From Gemmatimonadota bacterium (GTDB taxonomy: Bacteria > Gemmatimonadota > Gemmatimonadetes > Longimicrobiales > Gaopeijiaceae), in NCBI GenBank assembly GCA_022823145.1, contig JAJDXS010000039.1, forward strand, positions 1 to 46,504: a stretch of DNA of 46,504 bases, in the 5' to 3' direction. Numbering within the stretch: position 1 is the stretch's first letter; the number at the start of each line of letters is the position of its first letter. The notes beneath the pieces were generated by a model. It was given only the letters and a program-made list of their open reading frames with translations, had not been told where the DNA came from and did not search any database. Below, in pieces: positions 32,968 through 39,948 of this stretch. A program made the translations under genes and the position numbers.

Positions 32968-34377
32968 TCATCGGAGTTCGCTCCACCGGACCAGTTCGCC
33001 CAGCGGCCGACTGCCGTCGTGCATCCAGTCGGCTTCCGGGTAGGGTACCTGAACAAGCGGGACCACCCTGGTGACACCGAGTCCGCACAGCTCGCGGGCA
33101 AAGTCGGCGCGGTCCGCGTCGATTCCGGCCAGCCCCACGGTTTGAAGAACCGGAGCCAGCGGTGCCAGCTCCCGGAGACAGGCGTTCCGGTCGGGTACCG
33201 CAGCCACCCAGACCGTGCGCCCTCCCGAAGGCTCGAAGGCGTCCAGAGACGCGAGCACCACGGTCCAGCGCGATCCCTGGTCGTACCATAGATCGCTTTC
33301 GTCGGCCCCTGTCCCGGCAGATGCGGCGCTCTTCATTCGCAACCGCCCCCTCAGCTGGTGCAGCGCCGACAGATCCGCAGGTTCGGCCCGCCGGGGAGGC
33401 AGAACTGCCTCCAGCGCAACGAGTTCGCTGGCCAGTGAGGCGCACCACCGACGAACGGGGTGGCGGTCCCCCAACACGAAAACGAGCTGGGTACTGACGC
33501 ATCCCCGCTGGTCGAAGAGAGCAGCCGCGCGAGCCGCTTCCGCCGCCGCTCCAGGCGCCCGACCGGGGTCCACCACGGCCACCCCGATGCGGTGGGGATG
33601 CTCGATGAGGCGCGTCGCAGCCGGCGCTCGGGCGCGGACGGACTCGATGGTGGTGTCGCTCCCGTAGACGACGACCTGATCGGCCGCCCGGAAAACCTCC
33701 CGTTCCCACGAATCCCAGTCTTCCGCCCCGCCAGGCCAGTACTGCACCGCAACGGCCGCGCCGACACGCGCGTCAATGCGTTGGAGTTCCCGCGCGAAAC
33801 GGACCGTGAGGGCCACGTCCCCAGCCCCCGGCTTCGCCAGCACGGCCGACTTGACGAGGAGGGCCCGGATCATGGATGTGACGGTCACGCCCGGTACCGT
33901 CCCCGCGCCGAGATGCAGCGTGAGACCCGGACCCGCCGCCCGGATCGCACGGGCACCTCCGGATACGAATCCGTCCAGCACCAGCGGGTCGGCAAACTCG
34001 GCCGCGACGAGGTGCCTGAGAGTTTCGCCATTCCACGACACCGCCATGCCGTCCAGGATCTGTGCCGCCATGGCCGTGGACATTCCGGCGTTTGCGGCCA
34101 CGCGACTGACGGCATCGCCGTCCAGCCCACTCACCAGGGCGTCGGCCGCCCCGCCCAGGAGCTCAGCCATTTCCGCCACGGGGATCGACGACAGATCGGA
34201 CGCCGCGGCACGCAGAGAGGTCACGAGCGCACGGGACGCCTGGCTGTCCGCCGGCGGGTGGCGAACGACGAGTTCACCGGCCCGGGTTTCGGCCAATCGC
34301 TCCGGCGGCTTCAACCGCGCCGGCCAGACCCAGCCATCGACCCGCCCGGGATCGGGCGTCCCCGCGGGGGTGCTCAT
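32968..34377 (-). CDS. LuxC-like acyl-CoA/acyl-protein reductase
   Basis: This 469-residue protein belongs to the LuxC family, which reduces a thioester-bound acyl group to a fatty aldehyde with NADPH. The Rossmann-type segment LHLGAGTVPGVTVTSMIRA, the acyl-binding region VVVYGSDTTIESVR, and the catalytic Cys293 in FDQRGCVSTQ, the position of the acylated LuxC cysteine, are all visible. The ATG at 34377 overlaps the LuxE-like stop (ATGA), so the two enzymes are coupled as in lux operons. No luciferase (LuxAB) or LuxD transferase gene is in the window. The aldehyde is therefore probably used for something other than light. It is the last gene of a four-gene operon and converges with the AbrB-like gene. 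Confidence 0.88.
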   Translation of the reverse strand: MSTPAGTPDPGRVDGWVWPARLKPPERLAETRAGELVVRHPPADSQASRALVTSLRAAASDLSSIPVAEMAELLGGAADALVSGLDGDAVSRVAANAGMSTAMAAQILDGMAVSWNGETLRHLVAAEFADPLVLDGFVSGGARAIRAAGPGLTLHLGAGTVPGVTVTSMIRALLVKSAVLAKPGAGDVALTVRFARELQRIDARVGAAVAVQYWPGGAEDWDSWEREVFRAADQVVVYGSDTTIESVRARAPAATRLIEHPHRIGVAVVDPGRAPGAAAEAARAAALFDQRGCVSTQLVFVLGDRHPVRRWCASLASELVALEAVLPPRRAEPADLSALHQLRGRLRMKSAASAGTGADESDLWYDQGSRWTVVLASLDAFEPSGGRTVWVAAVPDRNACLRELAPLAPVLQTVGLAGIDADRADFARELCGLGVTRVVPLVQVPYPEADWMHDGSRPLGELVRWSELR

Positions 34378-35507
34378 CGTGGAGCGTCCCCGGAGAGAGC
34401 GCTCATCCGCGTCAACCGAAGAAAGGATTCCGCCGTCAGCGAGCACCCGCGCAAGCTCGCACCGGGCGCCCGGCCGAGCAGGCGCACACCGCCACCCTTC
34501 GTCGTGCTTCCCAGATCCTCGGTCAGGATGTGGCAGACCGACCGGGCGTTCGCCAGGTCGCAGTGGGCCAGCAGCCCGGGCTCATCGGGCGGCAGGGGTG
34601 ACAGGTCCGCCGGATGCAGCGCGCGAGTGCGTACCCAGGGCGGGAAACGATGTTCGCGTTCAACCGCCGCCCCGGCGCCGCCCGCGACCCCGTCGTAGGC
34701 CTGCGACAGCATCTCGGTCATGCCGTATTCATTGACGACATGGGTGCGCGGGACCCCGAGGCGCTCACCGACCCGGCCGTAGAGCGTCGCACGGTCCACC
34801 TCCGCCACCCGGCCCTTGAATCCGCCCGTCTCCATGATCCGCGAGCCGGCGGGAAGGGAGAGCCGCACCTCGCCGAGGCCGTCCAGAAGCCGGACCAGTG
34901 CGAACGCGGTCGTCAGCAGCAGCACCGGCGCAGTGGTGGCGCCAACCGCCCGCGTGACCGAATGGACGTCGACGCCGCGCTCCGGGTGGAATGCCCAGGT
35001 CGGGTCCGTGACCTCGGGTTCCCGGGCAATGAAGCCCGCCATCGCCGACAGGGAAGAATCGGGCGCATCGTCCGGGGGGGCGATGAGCGAGACGAGGGCA
35101 AGGCGCGGGGCGCCGGATCCCGGTCCGCAGTCCGCAAACAGGTGCCGCCGGTAGTTTCCGCGGGCCGCCGCGAGGTAGAGGTCCACGCTCGCGACGTGAT
35201 GCTCGCCGCGCCGCGATGCTCCCGCCGTGGTACCGCTGGTGCGAAAGACGACCTCGGCGGCGCCGGATACGATGGGCACGTCCCTGAACGCGGATACAGG
35301 CACCGGGGGTATCTCGCGCCAGGACGACGGTTGGGCCCTCGCAACCCCATCCCAGTAGCGGCGCAGCGTCGGGTTGGCAGTGCGCTGGGCCGCATGGACC
35401 CGAAGCGCCATCCGATCGAACTCGTCATCATCGCGGAGGCGCTCGCCGCCCGCGCGAAAAAGGGCCGCCAGTTCCCGGGTCAACTCCACACAGTCGGGCT
35501 CCGCCAC
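34374..35507 (-). CDS. LuxE-like acyl-protein synthetase
   Basis: This 377-residue member of the LuxE (PF04443-like) adenylating enzymes is expected to activate a fatty acid with ATP and pass it, through its own cysteine, to the LuxC-type reductase. The AMP-binding motif RTSGTTAG lies at 89-96, METGGFKGR follows in the middle, and NEYGMTEM forms the second nucleotide motif. A cysteine at 355 in LRGCSLTAE is in the C-terminal position of the acylated LuxE cysteine. The GTG start has GGAG six bases upstream and lies 12 bases after the amidohydrolase stop. Its partner is the coupled LuxC-like gene. The natural fatty acid is unknown. Confidence 0.87.
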   Translation of the reverse strand: MAEPDCVELTRELAALFRAGGERLRDDDEFDRMALRVHAAQRTANPTLRRYWDGVARAQPSSWREIPPVPVSAFRDVPIVSGAAEVVFRTSGTTAGASRRGEHHVASVDLYLAAARGNYRRHLFADCGPGSGAPRLALVSLIAPPDDAPDSSLSAMAGFIAREPEVTDPTWAFHPERGVDVHSVTRAVGATTAPVLLLTTAFALVRLLDGLGEVRLSLPAGSRIMETGGFKGRVAEVDRATLYGRVGERLGVPRTHVVNEYGMTEMLSQAYDGVAGGAGAAVEREHRFPPWVRTRALHPADLSPLPPDEPGLLAHCDLANARSVCHILTEDLGSTTKGGGVRLLGRAPGASLRGCSLTAESFLRLTRMSALSGDAPR

Positions 35508-35519
35508 GCCGCACTCCGG

Positions 35520-37208
35520 CTAACCTGCCGGCCCGGTGCCCCGCACGGCACGCCCCCCCAGTTGTCCGGTCTGCTCGCCGTCGCGAATCGTGTGGACCCC
35601 CGAAACGACGACGTGCCCGATGCCTTCGGGGTATTGGTGCGGATCGTCGAAGGTCGCGCGGTCGCGTACGGTGTCGGGATCGAGGACGACGATGTCCGCC
35701 ACGGCGCCCACTCGCAGCACCCCGCGGTCGCGGAGCCCGAGCTTCCGCGCAGGGAGGCCCGACATCTTGTGCACGGCGCTCTCCAGGCTCATGGCCCCGC
35801 GCTCACGCACGTAGTGTCCCAGCACCCTGGGAAAGCTGCCGTAGCCGCGAGGGTGCGGCGACGAGCGCGAGAGCGGTCCGTACGGCGCGTATGCCCCGCC
35901 GTCGGAGCAGACCATTCCAAGCGGGTGGGCCAGCATGCGCTCCGTGTTGTCCTCGGACATGCCGAATCCGATCATGCCCACACTGCCGCCCGCGTCGCGC
36001 AGCAGCCGCACGGTGAGGTCGTAGGGATCCTCGGCCAGTTCGGCTGCCAGCTCGCCGAGCCGCCGCCCTCGTGCGGCCGCGTTGGGGCCGCCGATTCGGG
36101 TGATCTGGACGGCGTCCCACGACCCCAGCAGCGCGATCTTGTCGCGGCACGCCCGCTCAAGCGCCGGTCCCGTCTCCGGATCGGCGAGCCGCTCGAGGAA
36201 CCTGGCCGTGCCGCCGGCCCGTGCCGACGCGGGGAAGAGGTTCGACAGCCCCGTCGCGTAGGCCACGTAGGGGTAGCGGTCGAAGTGCACGTCGACCCCC
36301 GCAGCCCGGGCGGCCTCGATCGCCGCGAAGGCCGCGTCGGCCTTCCAGTGATTGCGTTCTCCCTGCGCCTTGAGGTGCGACACCTGCACCGCCACCCCGG
36401 CCACGCGCGCTACGTGAAGCGCCTCTTCGAGCGCGGCCAGGAGGCGGTCGTCCTCGTTGCGCATGTGCGACGCGTAGGGGTAGATCGTGCCGCCCAGTTC
36501 GCCCGCGAGCGCCACGAGCTCGTCGAGGCCGGCGAAGCTGCCGGGCGTGTATTCCAGCCCCGTGGACAGGCCCACGGCGCCGCTGGCCAACGCTTCGCGC
36601 ACCAGCGCGCGCATGCGCTCGATCTCGGAAGCCGTCGCCGGCCGGTCGGCGCCGCCCACGACGAGGCCGCGGATCGCGCCGTGCCCGACCATCGACGCCA
36701 CACTCACCGCCGGGCGCTCCCGGTCGATCCGGTCAAGGAAGCCGCCGACATCGCGGAAGTCGATCTCCACATCGAAGTCGCGGCGGTAGCGGTCGCGCGT
36801 CAGTTCGAATGTGCCGTCGCTCCAGGGGCCGATCGACGAGCCGTCCTGGCCCACAACCTCCACGGTGACGCCTTGCCGCACCCGGCTTTCGGCGCGCGGG
36901 TTGACAAGGAGGGAGAGGTCGGCGTGGGAGTGGATGTCGATGAAGCCTGGGGCGACCGCCATTCCCCGCGCGTCGATCTCGACGGCACCCGTCGCGGCGA
37001 CCTCGCCGACGGCGGTGATGCGGTCGCCGTCGACGGCGATGTCCCCGCTGCGCGGCGGGCCGCCCGTGCCGTCATGGATGGTGCCGTTGCGCACTACCAG
37101 TGTCTGGCGCCCGCGGGTGGCCGCGACCCAGGGCGCGGCAGGCCGTCCAAGGCCTGCCAGCCCCGCCAGCCCGGCCGTGCCGCGCGCCAGGAAATCGCGT
37201 CTCTTCAC
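35520..37208 (-). CDS. Tat-exported N-acyl-D-amino-acid deacylase-like amidohydrolase
   Basis: This 562-residue amidohydrolase has a TIM-barrel metal site and begins with a twin-arginine signal (KRRDFLARGTAGLAGLAGLG). The metal-binding HxH is His93-His95 in PGFIDIHSHADLS. Later landmarks are VSHLKAQG, FDRYPYVAY, and the barrel aspartate in VCSDGGAYAPYG. These match D-aminoacylase/dihydroorotase-like enzymes that remove acyl groups from N-acyl-D-amino acids or related amides. The cysteine that bridges metals in the Alcaligenes enzyme is absent from the usual place (VVGQDGSS). GTGA overlaps the upstream coiled-coil gene, and luxE-like starts 12 bases downstream. A link between deacylation and fatty-acid activation is suggested by this arrangement, not proven. 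Confidence 0.88.
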   Translation of the reverse strand: MKRRDFLARGTAGLAGLAGLGRPAAPWVAATRGRQTLVVRNGTIHDGTGGPPRSGDIAVDGDRITAVGEVAATGAVEIDARGMAVAPGFIDIHSHADLSLLVNPRAESRVRQGVTVEVVGQDGSSIGPWSDGTFELTRDRYRRDFDVEIDFRDVGGFLDRIDRERPAVSVASMVGHGAIRGLVVGGADRPATASEIERMRALVREALASGAVGLSTGLEYTPGSFAGLDELVALAGELGGTIYPYASHMRNEDDRLLAALEEALHVARVAGVAVQVSHLKAQGERNHWKADAAFAAIEAARAAGVDVHFDRYPYVAYATGLSNLFPASARAGGTARFLERLADPETGPALERACRDKIALLGSWDAVQITRIGGPNAAARGRRLGELAAELAEDPYDLTVRLLRDAGGSVGMIGFGMSEDNTERMLAHPLGMVCSDGGAYAPYGPLSRSSPHPRGYGSFPRVLGHYVRERGAMSLESAVHKMSGLPARKLGLRDRGVLRVGAVADIVVLDPDTVRDRATFDDPHQYPEGIGHVVVSGVHTIRDGEQTGQLGGRAVRGTGPAG

Positions 37209-37489
37209 TTCCCGCCGCTCCGCAGGGCCGCGCCTCCTCCAACCCCCAACCTTCCCGGAGCGATCCCGCCTGATCGCAGGATCTTCAGCTGCTGCCGTGT
37301 CTGCTCGTTTTTCACGAGGTCGAGTGCCGAGACCACGTGGTTGTCCATTTCGGTGTAGTCGTCGCCCGGAAAGCCATCGGCTTCCGTCTGCTCGAGGGCC
37401 TCGCGCAGCCCGCGAATCTCCCGGCGAGCTTTCTCGAGGGCCCGGTGGAGTCTGGCGAGTGCGCGGCGGGTATCTGCGTCCGTATTCAT
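37205..37489 (-). CDS. Small coiled-coil hypothetical protein, 94 aa
   Basis: This protein is unrecognised. The first 35 residues form a strongly charged helix with heptad-like leucines (ALARLHRALEKARREI), likely a coiled coil. The middle has DGFPGDDYTEMDNHVVSALDLV, and the C-terminus is a Gly-rich low-complexity tail. There is no signal or membrane segment. It overlaps the amidohydrolase start by four bases (GTGA). No clear Shine-Dalgarno precedes its ATG, and VapC ends 34 bases upstream on the same strand, so it may be reached by readthrough from the toxin-antitoxin promoter. Confidence 0.6.
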   Translation of the reverse strand: MNTDADTRRALARLHRALEKARREIRGLREALEQTEADGFPGDDYTEMDNHVVSALDLVKNEQTRQQLKILRSGGIAPGRLGVGGGAALRSGGK

Positions 37490-37523
37490 GACATGTAAGG
37501 ATGCACCCTCTGTCAGCAGCGGA

Positions 37524-37958
37524 TCAACGGTCCGGCGGGGTCGGAGGGTCCGGGCCTGCGGCAGGATTCAGCACTGGCACGCCCGTGGGCTCGAAGTGTC
37601 GGGTGTTGCGGGTCACGACCGTCAATCCGTGCTCCAGGGCCGTCGCGGCGATGAGCAGATCGGCGCTGCCGTGGCCGTGTTCTCCGGTGAGGCGGCCCCA
37701 CCGCCGCGCGACCGGCGCGTCGACAGGCAGGATTCGTTCCCTGTAGAGCCGCAGGAGGCTGTCAAGCCAGGCGCCCAGCCGGTCCGCGAAGCCGGGACCG
37801 CGATTCCGCTGCCGCGCAATGCCGCGTTCGATCTCGCCGACGGTGACCACGCTCAGGTAGAGGTCCGAGGCGCGCTGGGCCGATATCCAGACGACAATCC
37901 GTGGATTGCGGTGGGGTCTCCGGAGCGCCGAGAGGATGTCGGTATCGATCAGATACAT
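37524..37958 (-). CDS. vapC: VapC-family PIN-domain toxin
   Basis: This 144-residue PIN-domain ribonuclease is predicted to be the toxin of a type II pair; relatives cut tRNA or rRNA. The acidic metal-binding residues are visible in order: Asp5 in LIDTDIL, the Glu in VGEIERG, and Asp in HGSADLLIAATA, followed by VTRNTRHFE, the usual fourth-residue region. The length is normal. The C-terminal Pro-rich tail is unusual but short. It starts 24 bases after the antitoxin gene on the same strand, the standard antitoxin-first order. Sequence is closest in style to FitB/VapC of the plasmid-stability group. Confidence 0.92.
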   Translation of the reverse strand: MYLIDTDILSALRRPHRNPRIVVWISAQRASDLYLSVVTVGEIERGIARQRNRGPGFADRLGAWLDSLLRLYRERILPVDAPVARRWGRLTGEHGHGSADLLIAATALEHGLTVVTRNTRHFEPTGVPVLNPAAGPDPPTPPDR

Positions 37959-37982
37959 GCGGGCTGCCCGTGGTGCGGAACT

Positions 37983-38237
37983 CTAGAGGTCCACCGGACG
38001 CGGCTTCGTGTTCAGGCGCTCCAACTCGCGGCCGCCCCGGGGGATGGCGAGGAGCAGTTCCCGGAGCGATGGAGCATTCGCGCCTTCGAGGTGTCGCAAG
38101 CGTTCGTAGTCGGCCGCCGCCACCACGACCACAGCAGGCTTCCCGTGGCGGGTCACGTGTTGTGGGTACCCGGCCATGGCTTCGCGGACGACGGCGCTGA
38201 AGCGGTTCTTGGCATCCTGGAGCTTCCAGTCGGTCAC
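37983..38237 (-). CDS. Phd/YefM-family antitoxin
   Basis: This 84-residue antitoxin has the Phd/YefM opening WKLQDAKNRFSAVVREA, followed by QHVTRHGKPAVVVVAAADYERL. This is the N-terminal DNA-binding and dimerisation fold. A C-terminal part (LRELLLAIPRGG) should wrap the PIN toxin. Start is GTG at 38237, with AGGGG upstream. As is usual for the family it should repress its own promoter; two palindromes lie upstream at 38236-38251 and 38265-38280. It is encoded directly before vapC. Confidence 0.93.
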   Translation of the reverse strand: MTDWKLQDAKNRFSAVVREAMAGYPQHVTRHGKPAVVVVAAADYERLRHLEGANAPSLRELLLAIPRGGRELERLNTKPRPVDL

Positions 38238-38251
38238 AGGGGATCCCCTGT
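38236..38251. promoter_or_regulatory. Perfect 16-bp palindrome over antitoxin start
   Basis: ACAGGGGATCCCCTGT is its own reverse complement. On the minus strand it contains both the AGGGG ribosome binding site and the first bases of the GTG start of the antitoxin gene. It could be a second operator, or could fold into the mRNA and cover the ribosome site. Confidence 0.45.
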
Positions 38252-38264
38252 TTCTGGATAGATT

Positions 38265-38280
38265 ATTCGGCTAGCTGAAT
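38265..38280. promoter_or_regulatory. Toxin-antitoxin operator candidate
   Basis: ATTCGGCTAGCTGAAT is a palindrome with one mismatched pair. It overlaps the last bases of the -10 box of the minus-strand promoter at 38278-38305, an ideal place for autorepression by the antitoxin. Confidence 0.6.
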
Positions 38281-38305
38281 TTACTGGCCAGATTGGTTTC
38301 GTCAA
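38278..38305 (-). promoter_or_regulatory. vapBC-type operon promoter
   Basis: On the minus strand, TTGACG (38300-38305) is followed after 16 bases by TAAATT (38278-38283). It drives the antitoxin-toxin pair and perhaps the coiled-coil and amidohydrolase genes beyond. Confidence 0.6.
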
Positions 38306-38445
38306 GGGAACCCCGGCTTTCTGCGGCACGCGGTTGCGGTGGTATAGGCCCGCAAGTACCTCTTTAACCAGCCTTTGGTGCACCCGTGCGCTTCCCGCCG
38401 CGGGTCGCCGGCACCGCAGTCACCAGACCACGGAGGGATGACCCG

Positions 38446-39948
38446 TTGAACCAGTTCAGACCATGCACCCTGGCCGTACTGGCGGCCGGCGTCGCTGCCC
38501 TCGCCGTCGCCACCCCCGCCGCCGCACAGGACCGCTACGACATCGTGCTCGCAGGCGGGCGAGTGATGGACCCCGAAACGGGCCTGGACGCGGTGCGGAA
38601 CGTGGGCATAAACGGCTCGGTGATCGTCGCCGTGTCCGAGGAGCCGCTTGGCGGCGACCTCGAGGTGGATGTCTCCGGGCTCGTGGTCGCGCCTGGCTTC
38701 ATCGACCTGCACGCACACGGCCAGACCAACCGCGCGAACGAGTTCCAGGCGCGTGACGGGGTGACCACCGCGCTGGAGATGGAGAGCGGGGTCGGGGATC
38801 TCACGGCCTACCTGACCGAGCGCGGCACGGGCGCAATCCTGAACTACGGCGCCACCGTGTCGCACATGATAAACCGGGCGTGGGCGATGTTCGACCGGGG
38901 CGACCTCCTGCGGCGCGCCGAATCCATGCTTGACAGCGACCCCGAGGCCGGTCTCCGCGAGCTGGACCGTATCGCAGGCGGCGCGCGCTACGAGCCGGTT
39001 CACGCGGACGAATTCGGAGCCCTGTGGGCGGCACTCGCCCAGGGGCTCTCAGAGGGAGCGCTCGGGATCGGGATGGCCCACCAGTACTACCCGGGCGCGT
39101 CGCTCGAGGAGATCCTCGACGTGTTCAGGTTCGCGGCCTACGAGAACACCACCATCTACACGCACGTGCGCGACATGAAGATCAGCGCCATGCAGGAAGT
39201 GATCGCCAACGCGGTCGCCACCGGCGCGTCACTCCACATCGTGCACGCGAACAGCTCCAGCCTGTGGAACATCGAACCGATCCTGGAACTGATCGGCGGC
39301 GCCCAGAGCCGCGGGTTCGACATCACCACCGAGGTCTATCCCTACACGGGCGCCTCGACCGGGCTGCAGTCGGCGATCTTCGATCCGGGCTGGCAGGAGA
39401 CGCTACAAATCAGCTACGGCGACCTGCAGTGGCAGGACACCGGAGAGCGCCTCACCGAGGAGACGTTCAACAGCTACCGGGCCACCGGCGGCACCGTCAT
39501 CATCCACATGATGCGGGAGGAGTGGATCCGGCACGCGCTCGCCACCGACTTCGTGATGGTCGCTTCGGACGGCATGCCATACGCGCCGGGAGCCCACCCC
39601 CGCAGCGCCGGCACCTTTTCGCGCTTTCTGGGCCGCTACGTGCGGGATGAAGGGTTGATGTCGCTTATGGACGGTCTCGCGAAGATCACGATCATGCCGG
39701 CGCAGCGGCTGGAGGGCATGACCGACCAGGCCAGGCGCAAGGGGCGGGTCCAGGCAGGCGCCGACGCCGACATCACCGTCTTCGACGCCGACCGGATCAT
39801 CGACACCGCGACCTTCGAGGACGACCTGTCCTACTCCGAGGGTGTGGTCCACGTCCTGGTCAACGGCGAGTTCGTGGTCCGGGACGAGGAGAACGTCGCC
39901 GGCGCCATGCCCGGACGGGCAATCATAGGAAGGTTGAGCGCAAAATGA
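38446..39948 (+). CDS. Exported N-acyl-D-amino-acid deacylase-like amidohydrolase
   Basis: This 500-residue exported amidohydrolase has a Sec signal peptide (CTLAVLAAGVAALAVATPAAAQ). The metal-binding HxH is His89-His91 in PGFIDLHAHGQT. The barrel continues with HIVHANSSSL, VYPYTGAST and VASDGMPYAPGA, the last giving the metal-site Asp. The C-terminal beta domain ends with VHVLVNGEFVVR. It belongs to the D-aminoacylase/dihydropyrimidinase-like family; the true substrate is unknown. I choose the TTG at 38446 because GGAGG lies nine bases upstream and it opens the signal peptide directly; a GTG at 38386 would add 20 unlikely residues. ATGA overlaps the next gene, a homologous enzyme. Confidence 0.88.
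   Translation: MNQFRPCTLAVLAAGVAALAVATPAAAQDRYDIVLAGGRVMDPETGLDAVRNVGINGSVIVAVSEEPLGGDLEVDVSGLVVAPGFIDLHAHGQTNRANEFQARDGVTTALEMESGVGDLTAYLTERGTGAILNYGATVSHMINRAWAMFDRGDLLRRAESMLDSDPEAGLRELDRIAGGARYEPVHADEFGALWAALAQGLSEGALGIGMAHQYYPGASLEEILDVFRFAAYENTTIYTHVRDMKISAMQEVIANAVATGASLHIVHANSSSLWNIEPILELIGGAQSRGFDITTEVYPYTGASTGLQSAIFDPGWQETLQISYGDLQWQDTGERLTEETFNSYRATGGTVIIHMMREEWIRHALATDFVMVASDGMPYAPGAHPRSAGTFSRFLGRYVRDEGLMSLMDGLAKITIMPAQRLEGMTDQARRKGRVQAGADADITVFDADRIIDTATFEDDLSYSEGVVHVLVNGEFVVRDEENVAGAMPGRAIIGRLSAK

Noticed and set aside
34614..37358. Plus-strand open frame (914 codons) opposite the LuxE-like and amidohydrolase genes
   Set aside because: Same antisense effect of GC-rich codon use. 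The minus-strand genes carry intact catalytic motifs.
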